The notes beneath the pieces were generated by a model. The model searched no databases. It was given only the letters and a program-made list of their open reading frames with translations, and was not told the origin of the DNA. The position numbers and the translations under genes were made by a program. Shown piece by piece: positions 33,245-44,303 of a DNA stretch of 49,660 nucleotides (positions are counted from its first letter, which is position 1; each line of letters opens with the position of its first letter). This DNA comes from Azospirillum sp. TSO35-2. Its GTDB lineage: Bacteria > Pseudomonadota > Alphaproteobacteria > Azospirillales > Azospirillaceae. The stretch spans positions 1,870,274-1,919,933 of the forward strand of contig NZ_LGRA01000021.1 of assembly GCF_003116095.1 (NCBI RefSeq), in the 5' to 3' direction.

Positions 33245-34117
33245 TCACCCGGTTGGCGCCCCGCTCAGGAAGCGCAGCAGTTCCCCCGCCAGCTCCTCCG
33301 GCGCCTCCTCCGCCATGTGGTGGCCGCAGTCGAGCCCGCGCCCGCGCAGGTCGGGCGCCCAGGGCCGCCAGACCGCCAGCACGTCGCCGTACAGCGCCTC
33401 CAGATCGTCCCGCAGCGACCACAGCGCCAGCACCGGGCAGGCCAGCGTCCGCCCGGCGGCACGGTCGGCCGCGTCGTGCGCGCGGTCGATGCCGAGCCCG
33501 GCGCGGTAATCCTCCATCATGCCGTGCACGGTGGCCGGATCGTGGATGGCCCGCCGGAAATCCCGGTAAGCCTCCTCGTCGCCCATCGCCGCGGCCGAGC
33601 CGCCGTACCAGGCGTCCGGGTCGGCCAAAATCGCGCGCTCCGGCTTGTCGGGCTGGGCGTAGAAGAACCAGTGCCACCACGCCTGGGCGAAGCGGGCGTC
33701 GCAACGCTCCAACGCCTCCAGGATCGGCACGCCGTCGAGCACGGCAAGCCGGGTCACCGCCGCCGGATGGTCCATCGCCAGGCGGAAGGCGGTGTAGGAA
33801 CCGCGGTCATGGCCGACCACGGCGAAACGCTCGAAGCCGAGGCGGCGCATCAGGTCGACGCCATCCTGCGCCTTCGCCCGCTTCGAGGAATTGGCGTGGT
33901 CGGGACGGTCGGCCGGCTTGGAGGATTGGCCGAAGCCTCTCAGGTCCGGGCAGACCACGCGGTGGGACTCCGCCAGCAGCGGCGCCACCCGATGCCACGT
34001 CGCGTGGGTGCGCGGATGGCCGTGGAGCAGCAGGACCGGCGTGCCGCGGCCGCCATGCCGGACCCGCAAGGTCGCGCCGGGCAGCTCGATCGTCTCAAGC
34101 GTGAACCCCTCGAACAT
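33245..34117 (-). CDS. Alpha/beta hydrolase of the haloacetate (fluoroacetate) dehalogenase type
   Basis: A 290-aa alpha/beta hydrolase. The nucleophile elbow is GHDRGSYTAFRLA, with Asp in place of Ser, as in haloalkane and fluoroacetate dehalogenases and epoxide hydrolases. LLHGHPRTHATWHRVAP gives the HGxP oxyanion region, and WHWFFYAQPDKPER matches the halide-pocket His-Trp pair of fluoroacetate dehalogenases. The catalytic His is in DCGHHMAEEAPEE. A true substrate cannot be read from sequence, and many such proteins act on other small molecules. ATG 34117 is chosen where homology starts; GAGAGG lies just upstream. Confidence 0.87.
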   Translation of the reverse strand: MFEGFTLETIELPGATLRVRHGGRGTPVLLLHGHPRTHATWHRVAPLLAESHRVVCPDLRGFGQSSKPADRPDHANSSKRAKAQDGVDLMRRLGFERFAVVGHDRGSYTAFRLAMDHPAAVTRLAVLDGVPILEALERCDARFAQAWWHWFFYAQPDKPERAILADPDAWYGGSAAAMGDEEAYRDFRRAIHDPATVHGMMEDYRAGLGIDRAHDAADRAAGRTLACPVLALWSLRDDLEALYGDVLAVWRPWAPDLRGRGLDCGHHMAEEAPEELAGELLRFLSGAPTG

Positions 34118-34214
34118 CGCCGCCTCTCCAGCCGTGACCGATCGGGCATGGTCGGGAGAACCGATGCGCGGCGATGGAGTTCCCACCGGTGAACAGCGGT
34201 AAGGATGGAGCACG

Positions 34215-34244
34215 AAAAAGGCCGCCGGGCTGGTCCCGGCGGCC
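34215..34244 (-). terminator. Rho-independent terminator of the TPR gene
   Basis: Read on the minus strand, GGCCGCCGGG, a 5-nt loop, CCCGGCGGCC, then TTTTT. Ten perfect pairs, 57 bp after the TPR gene stop. Confidence 0.88.
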
Positions 34245-34300
34245 TGCATCATGGTGCTGAAACCAAGGATATCCGCCGTTTCCAGCGGAGACCCGGCCGT

Positions 34301-35152
34301 CTACGGCGCCTTCGGTTTCGGCTTGTCCTTGCCGGTATCCTTACCTGCGTCCGGCACCGCCTTGGCGGTGCGGTCGAGGTTGTCGGCGGCGGCGCGGCCC
34401 CACTCGCTGTCGGGGGCGAGGCGGCGGGCCAGCGCCCAATCGTCGCGGGCGGCGGTCAGGTTGCCGCCCAGCGCCTTGACGTTGCCGCGCAGCAGCACCG
34501 CCTCCGGATCGCCGGGCTTCAGCTCCAGCGCCTGGTCGATGTCGGCCAGCGCCTGCCGGTAGTTGGACAGCGCCTTGTGGGCGGAGGCACGGTAGAGATA
34601 GGCGTCGGCCCGCTTGGGGTCCTTGCCCAGCGCGGCGTCGAGGTCGGTGATGGCGTCCCAGAACCGTTCGCCCTCGGCGCGGGCGAAGGCGCGGTCGATC
34701 AGCAGGTCGACGTCGCCCGGTGCCTTGTCCAGCGCGGCGGAGTAGAGCTTTTCCGCCCTCCCCTGGTCGCCGGCCCGCAGCCACGCCCAGCCGGCGCGGC
34801 CAAGCAGCGAGGCCGCCGCCCGGGGATCGTCCTTGCCCATGGTCGGCACCAGCGCCTCCATCTGGGCGCCGGCGGCCTTGAAGTCGCCCTTGTGGAACAG
34901 CGCCAGCGCCTGGCAGAGCCGGGCGCGGTCGCCGCCGCCCTGGTCCTGCCAGCGCTTGGCGTCGGCCAGGGCGCCGTCGGGATTGCCCTCGGCCTTGGTG
35001 GCGCAGGCCTGGAGTTCGCGGTTGCGGTCCGGCCCGGGGTCGGCGGCGCGGGCCGCGGAGGACAGCGTCGCTCCTGAGCACAGGACGGCCATCAGGACGG
35101 CCATCAGGGGGGCGGGCAGGGCGGCGGAAAGGTAAGCATTGCGTCGGGTCAT
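34301..35152 (-). CDS. Secreted tetratricopeptide-repeat protein
   Basis: About 283 aa. An N-terminal signal peptide (residues to about 37, ending SSAARAAD) suggests the periplasm. The body is a series of TPR-like helical pairs, e.g. ASLLGRAGWAWLRAGDQGRAEKLYSAALDKAPGD, ADAYLYRASAHKALSNYRQALADIDQALELKPGD. The tail is Lys/Pro-rich (DTGKDKPKPKAP). TPR domains mediate protein contacts; the partner is unknown. The ATG at 35152 is preferred over 35173 because it gives a cleaner signal peptide. Confidence 0.82.
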   Translation of the reverse strand: MTRRNAYLSAALPAPLMAVLMAVLCSGATLSSAARAADPGPDRNRELQACATKAEGNPDGALADAKRWQDQGGGDRARLCQALALFHKGDFKAAGAQMEALVPTMGKDDPRAAASLLGRAGWAWLRAGDQGRAEKLYSAALDKAPGDVDLLIDRAFARAEGERFWDAITDLDAALGKDPKRADAYLYRASAHKALSNYRQALADIDQALELKPGDPEAVLLRGNVKALGGNLTAARDDWALARRLAPDSEWGRAAADNLDRTAKAVPDAGKDTGKDKPKPKAP

Positions 35153-35241
35153 GGTCGCTTTACACTCCGCCATCGCCGGGTCCGGCGCAAGCCTCGGCAG
35201 CGGCCGGCCCCCTCAACGACGACACGGGAAAACCGCCCGCG

Positions 35242-36141
35242 ATGACCGACTCCCCCCCGGCCTCCCGTCTGGCCCCCCGCCTTTTCGTCTTCGGCCTCGG
35301 CTACAGCGCCCGCGTCTTCGCCGACGCGCTGCGCGCCGACGGCTGGCGCGTCGCCGCCACCTGCCGCAGCGAGGCGAAGAAGGCGGCGCTGGAGGCGGAG
35401 GGCATCGAGGCCTTCCTGTTCGACCGCGGCCGGCCGCTCGACGACGCCCAGGCGGCGCTGGCCGGCACCACCCACCTGCTGGTCAGCGTGCCGCCCGATG
35501 CCAAGGGCGACCCGGTGCTGGACCAGCACGCCCGCGAGCTGGCCGACCTGCGCACGCTGGACTGGGCCGGCTACCTGTCGACCACCGGGGTCTATGGCGA
35601 CACCAAGGGCGACTGGGTCGGCGAGGCGGCGTGGCTGAAACCGACCGGCGAGCGCCAGAAACGGCGGGTCGAGGCGGAACGCGGCTGGCTGAACCTGTAC
35701 CGCCAGTATGGCGTGCCGATGCATCTGTTCCGGCTGGCGGGCATTTACGGGCCGGGGCGCAGCGCGCTGGACAGCGTGCGCGACGGCAGCGCCAAGCGGG
35801 TCGACAAACCCGGTCAGGTCTTCTGCCGTATTCACGTCGCCGACATCGCCGCCACTCTGCGCGCCTCGATGGCCAAGCCGACGCTGGGCGCCGTCTACAA
35901 CGTGACCGACGACCTGCCCTCCCCCTCGCACGAGGTGGTGGAGTACGCCTGCCGCCTGCTGGAGGTGGAGCCGCCGCCGCTGATTCCGTTCGATCAGGCG
36001 GAACTGTCGCCGATGGCCGCCAGCTTCTACGCCGACTGCCGCCGGGTGAAGAACGACCGCATCAAGCGGCAGTTGGGCGTGACGCTGGCCTATCCCGACT
36101 ACCGCGCCGGCCTGGACGCGCAGCTCGCCGCCGGCCTGTAG
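35242..36141 (+). CDS. NAD(P)-dependent epimerase/dehydratase-like SDR protein
   Basis: A 299-aa Rossmann-fold protein of the atypical SDR group that includes E. coli YeeZ. The nucleotide motif is GLGYSARVFADAL near residues 18-30, shorter than the usual GxxGxxG. GYLSTTGVYGDTKGDWVGEAAW holds the active-site Ser/Thr-Tyr region, and FRLAGIYGPGRSALD is a strong family mark. The expected Lys of YxxxK is not obvious, so catalysis is uncertain. It is divergent from the TPR gene with 89 bp between starts. Confidence 0.82.
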   Translation: MTDSPPASRLAPRLFVFGLGYSARVFADALRADGWRVAATCRSEAKKAALEAEGIEAFLFDRGRPLDDAQAALAGTTHLLVSVPPDAKGDPVLDQHARELADLRTLDWAGYLSTTGVYGDTKGDWVGEAAWLKPTGERQKRRVEAERGWLNLYRQYGVPMHLFRLAGIYGPGRSALDSVRDGSAKRVDKPGQVFCRIHVADIAATLRASMAKPTLGAVYNVTDDLPSPSHEVVEYACRLLEVEPPPLIPFDQAELSPMAASFYADCRRVKNDRIKRQLGVTLAYPDYRAGLDAQLAAGL

Positions 36142-36314
36142 ACCCCGTGTCCTTGGGCAAAAAGGTCAGCTTATGTTCACAAAGCAAATTGTGGGCATAT
36201 GCCAGTAATCATAGAAGGACTGACGCAAAACACATCGAAAAAGCAAAGCTTATTTAATAATCTCTCGGGATCATGAAGGTCCGGGCGACCAAAATCCCGC
36301 GAGGTGTTGGACGC
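36142..36314 (+). promoter_or_regulatory. AT-rich promoter region before the 585-aa gene
   Basis: This 173-bp gap is strikingly AT-rich for this genome, especially 36160-36260. It contains CACAA-6-TTGTG (36178-36193), immediately followed by the palindrome GGCATATGCC (36194-36203), and TTATTTAATAATC near 36249-36261. Promoter or operator function is likely, but the exact boxes are not certain. GAGGTG at 36301-36306 is the probable ribosome binding site. Confidence 0.5.
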
Positions 36315-38072
36315 ATGAACAGCACGCCGACGGCCACGACCTTGAAGCCTTCCAGCGCCGGGTCTTCCAGCGTCAAGCCCTCCGGCGGCGAGGACGGCCT
36401 GGATTCCGCCACCTTCCGCCGGCAGATGGACGAGGTCGTCTCCCGCATCCCGATGCACGCGATCCGCTCGGTGCTGGACGCGGTGGAAGGGACGGTCACC
36501 CCGAACGGCGAGCGCGCCCGCCACCTGCGCGACGCCCTGGTCGAGCATTTCAACCGCCTGCGGCCGATGAAGGCGCGGCGCCTGTTCACCAGCCTGTTCG
36601 AACCCTTCCTGGTCGACGACCCCATCCTGTACCGCGCGCCGGAGTCGGTGCCGGCGCTGATCCAGCGGGTGGACATGGGCGGCATCTGGGCGGCGCTGGC
36701 CCGGCACGCCTTCCCCGGCCTGGCGGCGGAGGTGCAGAGCCGGCTGGACCTGATGGCGCGCGACGCGATGCTGGACGCGGTGCTGACCAGCGCCGACGCC
36801 ATGGTGATGCGCGAGCTGATGCGGAAGGAGGCGCTGGAGTTCCTCTACAGCATGGCCGGCGACCGCAAGCTGACCGACCGTTTCCTGGCCCTGGCGAACG
36901 AGGAGGCCCGGCACGACGCGCAGCTGCGCACCCAGTATCTCGGCCGCAAGGCGGCGGTGGACAGCGACCTGCTGGGCTTCGTCCGCGCGTTGCTGGAGCA
37001 CAACGACGTGCTGGTGCCGCTGACCGAGCGCATGCGCCGCGACATTGAGGAGATGCAGACCGGCGCCGACCAGCGCGCGGTGGAGGTCGACTGCCAGTCG
37101 GCGATGATGGTCGGCTTCGTCCGCCGGGTGCGCGACCTGGGCCTGCCGTTCCGCGACCAGTCGCAGGTGCTGGCCTGGTTCGCCCCGCTCTACGGCCTGA
37201 ACGTCAAGCGCCGCTACGACGTGTTCCTGCGCCATGTCCGCGAGCATGGCGGCCCGGCGGTGCGCGAGTCGCACCCGCTGCTGCGGGCCCTGCTCGGCCA
37301 TTTCCACGCCGCCGGCACCACCATCCGCGAGGTGGTGGATGGCATGTTCGGCGACATGGACATCCAGGACGGCGGCGTGTTGTCCGCTCCCGCCCCGACC
37401 CGCGCGCTGCTGGGCGAGGCGGTGGAGCGCTTCGACCGCGCGCTGACCGCGTTGGCCGGCACCGGCTTCCTCGCCAGCCGCTCCACCGGGCCGGCGATCC
37501 GCGCGCAGCTGGCCGATGTCAGCCGCTGCCTGACCGGCACGGTGATGCCGGCGCTGGCCGCCCGCCTGCAGGCAGCGATGAACGCCCGCCACGCCCCGGT
37601 TCCCGACCATGAGGATCTGGTGTGGCTGCTGGAATTGGTGTGGCGCTGGGGACGCTATCTCGGCAACGCCGGCTACGGCAATCCGGAGTTGAAGTCGCTG
37701 CGGCTCTACGCGGTGGAGACCGGTCGGGTCGCCTTCGTCCAGGCGATGAAGGCGGAGGTGTCGGAGAAGCCCGCCCACCGCATGGCCCATCTGCTGCGCA
37801 TCCGCCGCCTGATGGGGGCGATGGGCGAAACGGTCGATGACTGGATCAGCCCGGTCAGCCAGGGCCTGCACCGGGTGGTGCACAGCTACCTCGACGGCGC
37901 GTCCCACGGCGCATCCGGCGGTGTGGGAGAGATCGGGGCGGAGGAGTGGGCGGTGATCGACGCCTTCGTCGCGTCGGTCCGCAACGAACTCGCCCGTTCC
38001 CGCAACTGGCAGAGCGCCGACTTCGTCGACATCCTGCGCCTGCACGAGGCGCGGCGACGGGCAGAGGGGTAG
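36315..38072 (+). CDS. Hypothetical protein, 585 aa, upstream of dnaN
   Basis: I do not recognise a family. After about 30 low-complexity Ser/Pro/Thr residues the protein is almost wholly predicted helix, without membrane segments or signal peptide. Recurring Arg/Glu/Leu-rich stretches (e.g. ARDAMLDAVLTSADAMVMRELMRKEALEF, FVRALLEHNDVLVPLTERMRRDIEEM) suggest a helical scaffold. No nucleotide-binding or catalytic motif is visible. ATG 36315 follows GAGGTG by eight bases. It lies 163 bp before dnaN, in the place where dnaA often sits, but shows no AAA+ or DnaA features. Role unknown. Confidence 0.8.
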   Translation: MNSTPTATTLKPSSAGSSSVKPSGGEDGLDSATFRRQMDEVVSRIPMHAIRSVLDAVEGTVTPNGERARHLRDALVEHFNRLRPMKARRLFTSLFEPFLVDDPILYRAPESVPALIQRVDMGGIWAALARHAFPGLAAEVQSRLDLMARDAMLDAVLTSADAMVMRELMRKEALEFLYSMAGDRKLTDRFLALANEEARHDAQLRTQYLGRKAAVDSDLLGFVRALLEHNDVLVPLTERMRRDIEEMQTGADQRAVEVDCQSAMMVGFVRRVRDLGLPFRDQSQVLAWFAPLYGLNVKRRYDVFLRHVREHGGPAVRESHPLLRALLGHFHAAGTTIREVVDGMFGDMDIQDGGVLSAPAPTRALLGEAVERFDRALTALAGTGFLASRSTGPAIRAQLADVSRCLTGTVMPALAARLQAAMNARHAPVPDHEDLVWLLELVWRWGRYLGNAGYGNPELKSLRLYAVETGRVAFVQAMKAEVSEKPAHRMAHLLRIRRLMGAMGETVDDWISPVSQGLHRVVHSYLDGASHGASGGVGEIGAEEWAVIDAFVASVRNELARSRNWQSADFVDILRLHEARRRAEG

Positions 38073-38109
38073 ATCCCGTCGGACAATGGCCCTAACCACA
38101 CGAATTTGG

Positions 38110-38137
38110 TTCGACGCAACCATCGATGTGGTATGAT
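38110..38137 (+). promoter_or_regulatory. Candidate sigma-70 promoter of dnaN
   Basis: TTCGAC (38110-38115), a 16-bp spacer, TATGAT (38132-38137). This predicts a leader of about 90 nt before the dnaN ATG, in which the sequence becomes very GC-rich. Confidence 0.5.
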
Positions 38138-38235
38138 GCGCGCCCGCTCGGGGCTGGACGGCCGGACAATGGCCGGTCCCCCGGCGGGCCTCGCAAACCC
38201 AGCCCCGCCCCCAGCCGCGCCGAGACCTCGCCAGC

Positions 38236-39366
38236 ATGAACATCACCATCGAACGCGCCGCCCTTCTCCGTTCCCTGGGTCACGTGCAGAGTGTGGTCGA
38301 GCGGCGGAACACCATTCCGATCCTGTCGAACGTGCTGCTGCGGGCCGGCGACGGCGAGCTGTCGCTGGCCGCCACCGACATGGACCTGGAGATCGTGGAG
38401 ACGGTGCCGGCGACGGTCGGGCGCCCCGGCGGCACCACCGCCCCGGCCCACACCCTGTTCGACATCGTCCGCAAGCTGCCCGACGGCAGCCAGGTGGAAT
38501 TGGACATCGGCGGCGACGGCACCATCCTGACGCTGCGGTCCGGCCGCTCGCAGTTCAAGCTGTCCTGCCTGCCGGTGGAGGATTTCCCCCAGCTGTCGAG
38601 CGGCGAGCTGAAGCACAATTTCTCGGTCGGCGCCGCCGACCTGCGGGCGCTGGTCGACCGCACCCGCTTCGCGATCTCCACCGAAGAGACGCGCTATTAC
38701 CTGAACGGCATCTACCTGCACGCCACCAAGGCCAAGACCAACGGCGTGGAATCCTCGGTCCTGCGCGCGGTCGCCACCGACGGCCACCGTCTGGCCCGCG
38801 TCGAGATGCCGCTGCCCGACGGCGCCGACGGCATCCCCGGCGTGATCATCCCGCGCAAGACCGTCACCGAAATCCGCAAGCTGATCGACGAGGCGGCCGA
38901 CCGCATCGAGCTGTCGCTGTCCGACAACAAGATCCGCTTCGGCTTCGATTCCGTGGTGGTGACCTCCAAGCTGATCGACGGCACCTTCCCCGACTACGAG
39001 CGGGTGATCCCGGTCGGCAACGACAAGGTGATGGAGGTCGACGCCAAGCTGTTCGCCGCCGCCGTCGACCGCGTCGCCACCATCTCCACCGAGAAGAGCC
39101 GGGCGGTGAAGCTGTCGCTGGTCCGCGGCGCGCTGACCCTGTCGGCGACCAGCCCGGAAGCCGGCAGCGCGACCGAGGAGCTGGAGGTCAATTACCAGGA
39201 GAGCCCCCTGGAAATCGGCTTCAACTCTCGCTATCTGCTGGACATCACGCAGCAGATCGAGGGCGAGGGCGCCCAATTCACGCTGGCCGACGCCGCGTCG
39301 CCGACCATCATCCGCGACGTCGCCGACAGCACCGCGCTCTATGTTCTGATGCCGATGCGTGTCTGA
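38236..39366 (+). CDS. dnaN: DNA polymerase III sliding clamp (beta subunit)
   Basis: A 376-aa beta clamp that tethers DNA polymerase III to DNA. The three-domain pattern is complete, opening MNITIERAALLRSLGHVQSVVERRNTIPIL, with FDIVRKLPDG, a central RFAISTEETRYYLNGIYLH and the C-terminal end ALYVLMPMRV, the classic clamp tail. It is followed by recF and gyrB, the conserved replication cluster, but dnaA is not next to it. Confidence 0.97.
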   Translation: MNITIERAALLRSLGHVQSVVERRNTIPILSNVLLRAGDGELSLAATDMDLEIVETVPATVGRPGGTTAPAHTLFDIVRKLPDGSQVELDIGGDGTILTLRSGRSQFKLSCLPVEDFPQLSSGELKHNFSVGAADLRALVDRTRFAISTEETRYYLNGIYLHATKAKTNGVESSVLRAVATDGHRLARVEMPLPDGADGIPGVIIPRKTVTEIRKLIDEAADRIELSLSDNKIRFGFDSVVVTSKLIDGTFPDYERVIPVGNDKVMEVDAKLFAAAVDRVATISTEKSRAVKLSLVRGALTLSATSPEAGSATEELEVNYQESPLEIGFNSRYLLDITQQIEGEGAQFTLADAASPTIIRDVADSTALYVLMPMRV

Positions 39367-39444
39367 CGCCCATGACGGTGTGATGGGAATGCGGGGATCG
39401 TCCCCGCCCCGCGCGGAACGGATTCTTTGCACACAGCAGCTTCG

Positions 39445-40629
39445 ATGAGCGGCGGCGCGCCGGTTCCGGCGTCGCCCCAGGCTTTGCCCCGGGCGTTGGC
39501 GGTCCGGCGGATGACGCTGACGCGTTTCCGCGGCTATGAGTCCGCGCGGCTGGAGCCCGACCACCGCCCCGTCGCGCTGATCGGCCCGAACGGCGCCGGC
39601 AAGACCAACCTTCTGGAAGCCGTCAGCTTTCTCTCGCCCGGCCGCGGCCTGCGCGGCGCCCGCCTGGCCGAGGTCGAACGGCTGGGCTCGCCCCCCGGCG
39701 CCGGCTGGGCGGTGGCGGCGACGCTCGACACCCCCTTCGGCCCGGTGGAGATCGGCACCGGCCGCGAACCGCATGGCACCGACCGCAGCTCCGACCGCGA
39801 CCGCCGGCTGGTGCGCATCGACGGCCACCCGGCCAAGGGCCAGACCGCGCTCGCCGACCATGTCGCGATGGTCTGGCTGACCCCGCAGATGGACCGCCTG
39901 TTCCTGGAAGGGTCGAGCGGCCGCCGCCGCTTTCTCGACCGGCTGGTCTTCGGCTTCGACCCCGCCCACGCCGGCCGGCTGTCGCGCTACGAGCACGCGT
40001 TGCGCGAACGCGCGCGGCTGCTGCGCGACGGCCGCGTCGACGAGGGTTGGCTCGGCGCGCTGGAGGACCAGATGGCAACCACCGGCGTCGCCGTCGCCGC
40101 CGCCCGGCGCGAGGTGGTGCAGCGGCTGCGCGCCGCCTGCGCCCGCTCGGTCGGCCCCTTTCCCGGCGCCGACCTCGCCGTCGCCGGCACGGTCGAACGC
40201 TGGCTGGACGACGGACCGGCGCTGGCCGCCGAAGACGCGCTGCGCGACGCGCTGCGAACCGGCCGCCGGATCGACGCCGACAGCGGCGGCGCCACCGTCG
40301 GCCCGCACAAGAGCGACCTGTCGGTCCGCCATGCGCCCAAGGACATGCCGGCGGCGCTGTGCTCCACCGGCGAGCAGAAGGCGCTGCTGATCGCCATCGT
40401 GCTGGCCAACGCCCGCCTGCTGGCCGCCGAGCGCGGGGCCGCCCCCATCCTGCTGCTGGACGAGGTGGCCGCCCATCTCGACCCCGACCGGCGCGCCGCG
40501 CTGTTCGGCGAAATCCTGGCGCTGGGTGCCCAGGCCTGGATGACCGGCACCGACGAGGGGGTTTTCGACCCGTTGGGCGAGGATGCCCGCCGCTTCCGCA
40601 TCGAAGAGGCCCACATCCGCCCCGGATAG
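39445..40629 (+). CDS. recF: DNA replication and repair protein RecF
   Basis: An SMC-like ATPase of about 394 aa that helps load RecA at gaps. The Walker A is LIGPNGAGKTNLLEAVSFLSPGRGLR. WLTPQMDRLFLEGSSGRRRFLDRLVFGFDP is a RecF signature, GPHKSDL follows, and the ABC signature and Walker B are STGEQKALLIAIVLANA and ILLLDEVAAHLD. The ATG at 39445 is used; a TTG at 39427 and an ATG at 39511 are alternatives, the latter nearer the conserved start of RecF proteins. No clear Shine-Dalgarno decides. Confidence 0.94.
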   Translation: MSGGAPVPASPQALPRALAVRRMTLTRFRGYESARLEPDHRPVALIGPNGAGKTNLLEAVSFLSPGRGLRGARLAEVERLGSPPGAGWAVAATLDTPFGPVEIGTGREPHGTDRSSDRDRRLVRIDGHPAKGQTALADHVAMVWLTPQMDRLFLEGSSGRRRFLDRLVFGFDPAHAGRLSRYEHALRERARLLRDGRVDEGWLGALEDQMATTGVAVAAARREVVQRLRAACARSVGPFPGADLAVAGTVERWLDDGPALAAEDALRDALRTGRRIDADSGGATVGPHKSDLSVRHAPKDMPAALCSTGEQKALLIAIVLANARLLAAERGAAPILLLDEVAAHLDPDRRAALFGEILALGAQAWMTGTDEGVFDPLGEDARRFRIEEAHIRPG

Positions 40630-40707
40630 GGGCGCAAACGGGCGTTCCGACCCCGAAAAAATGCGTGCATGGGCACGCGAAACCGCCGAATCCTCCACCG
40701 AATCTGT

Positions 40708-40713
40708 TATAGT
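40708..40713 (+). promoter_or_regulatory. Candidate -10 box of gyrB
   Basis: TGTTATAGT contains an extended -10-like TATAGT at 40708-40713; no good -35 is present. Initiation about seven bases downstream would fall at the gyrB ATG (40720), and no Shine-Dalgarno precedes that ATG. Confidence 0.35.
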
Positions 40714-40719
40714 CGAGCC

Positions 40720-43212
<2,493 letters not shown>

Positions 43213-43234
43213 CCAGACCATCGGCGTGACACCG

Positions 43235-43275
43235 AAAGCCGGCAGGGCCGCCGCCCCTGCCGGCTTTTCTTTTTT
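43235..43275 (+). terminator. Rho-independent terminator of gyrB
   Basis: GCCGGCAGGG (43238-43247), a 7-nt loop, CCCTGCCGGC (43255-43264), then TTTTCTTTTTT. Ten perfect pairs and a long U-tract, 25 bp after the gyrB stop. Confidence 0.93.
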
Positions 43276-43311
43276 GCGCGGCCCCTCGTCGCGCTGCCCG
43301 CCAAACAGACC

Positions 43312-44280
43312 TCAATGCCAGAAGCCGGATGGGCGCCAGCGTGGGCGGTGGGTCGGCGCCGTCCACTGGATGGGGAACCCGCCGGCCTCCGTTCCAAAGC
43401 CGGGATCCCCGCTCGTGAGCGGCTGGAGCGAGAGCAGGCGCTCGATCCGCTCCTCGGTTTCCGGATGGGTGCGCAGCACGGACGGGTGTGGGTTCCGCCG
43501 CCCTGGCCAGAAGACGCGCTCCCAAAAGCCGGGCTCGTAATGCTCGAGCTTCGCCAGGGCGGAGGCCAGCCCGGCCGGGTCGCCGGTCAGGGCCGCGGCG
43601 TCCAGGTCGGCATCGAACTCGCGCGTGCGCGACAGCCGCAACTGAATCAGCGTGTTGATGGTGGGCGCCGCCCAGAGCAGCGCAATCAGCGGCCAAGGGG
43701 CGCCGCCATGCTGCTCCAGCATCTGCGGCAGGCTGAGGAACAGCAGGACGACACCGGTGGTCGCCATAGTGCTGGTGACCCGGCTGATGATGTCGGCCAA
43801 GCCCATGGTCCACAGGTCGTGGTTGCGGACGTGGCTGACTTCGTGGGCCAGGATCCCGGTCAGTTCACGCAGCGTCATCGCCCGCAGCAGCCCGTCGGTC
43901 AGGACGACGGCGCTGCTGCGGGCGGAGCCGACCGTGAACGCGTTCAGCACCGGCGTCGCCAGATAGTGCAACTCCGGAGCGCTGGGCAGGCCGGCGCGCT
44001 GGGCCAGCAGCCGGGCAATCTCCTGAAGCTCCGGAAGGTCGTGCGGACCGACGCGCCGGGCTCCATAGAGCCCCAGAACGGTGCGCGGCGAGACCGTCGG
44101 GCTGAAGGCCACCGTCGCACCGATCAGGAAGGCCGCCCAGATGACGCCCAACCATCCCGCAAGCAGCCAGCCGATCACCGCCGCGAGCAAGCCCAGAGAC
44201 CCGACCAGCAGGGCGGACTGGGCCGCATTCCGCAGCTTGTGGCGGCGACGTTGCCGGTCGTCGAGGTCGACCACGGGCAT
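43312..44280 (-). CDS. M48 family membrane metalloprotease (HtpX-like)
   Basis: A 322-aa membrane protease related to HtpX, which degrades misfolded membrane proteins. Two N-terminal membrane segments lie at about residues 20-60. The zinc motif is HEVSH at residues 146-150 in ILAHEVSHVRNHD, and the third ligand Glu lies in SRTREFDADLDAA. One or two more hydrophobic segments follow the HEXXH site. The ATG at 44280 is where homology begins. It lies 23 bp after the BNR-repeat gene on the same strand, so the two form an operon. A stress role is inferred from family and neighbours. Confidence 0.9.
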   Translation of the reverse strand: MPVVDLDDRQRRRHKLRNAAQSALLVGSLGLLAAVIGWLLAGWLGVIWAAFLIGATVAFSPTVSPRTVLGLYGARRVGPHDLPELQEIARLLAQRAGLPSAPELHYLATPVLNAFTVGSARSSAVVLTDGLLRAMTLRELTGILAHEVSHVRNHDLWTMGLADIISRVTSTMATTGVVLLFLSLPQMLEQHGGAPWPLIALLWAAPTINTLIQLRLSRTREFDADLDAAALTGDPAGLASALAKLEHYEPGFWERVFWPGRRNPHPSVLRTHPETEERIERLLSLQPLTSGDPGFGTEAGGFPIQWTAPTHRPRWRPSGFWH

Positions 44281-44303
44281 GGCGCTCGATCCCTTCGCCC
44301 GTT

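Noticed and set aside
29223..33704. Very long minus-strand open frame (1493 codons) opposite addA and trxA
   Set aside because: High GC suppresses stop codons on the antisense strand. The translation is Arg/Gly/Gln/His-rich with no motif, while the plus strand encodes clear AddA and TrxA.
36142..38235. Chromosomal replication origin near dnaN
   Set aside because: The AT-rich gap is suggestive, but I found no cluster of TTATCCACA-like DnaA boxes and no dnaA, so I do not call an origin.
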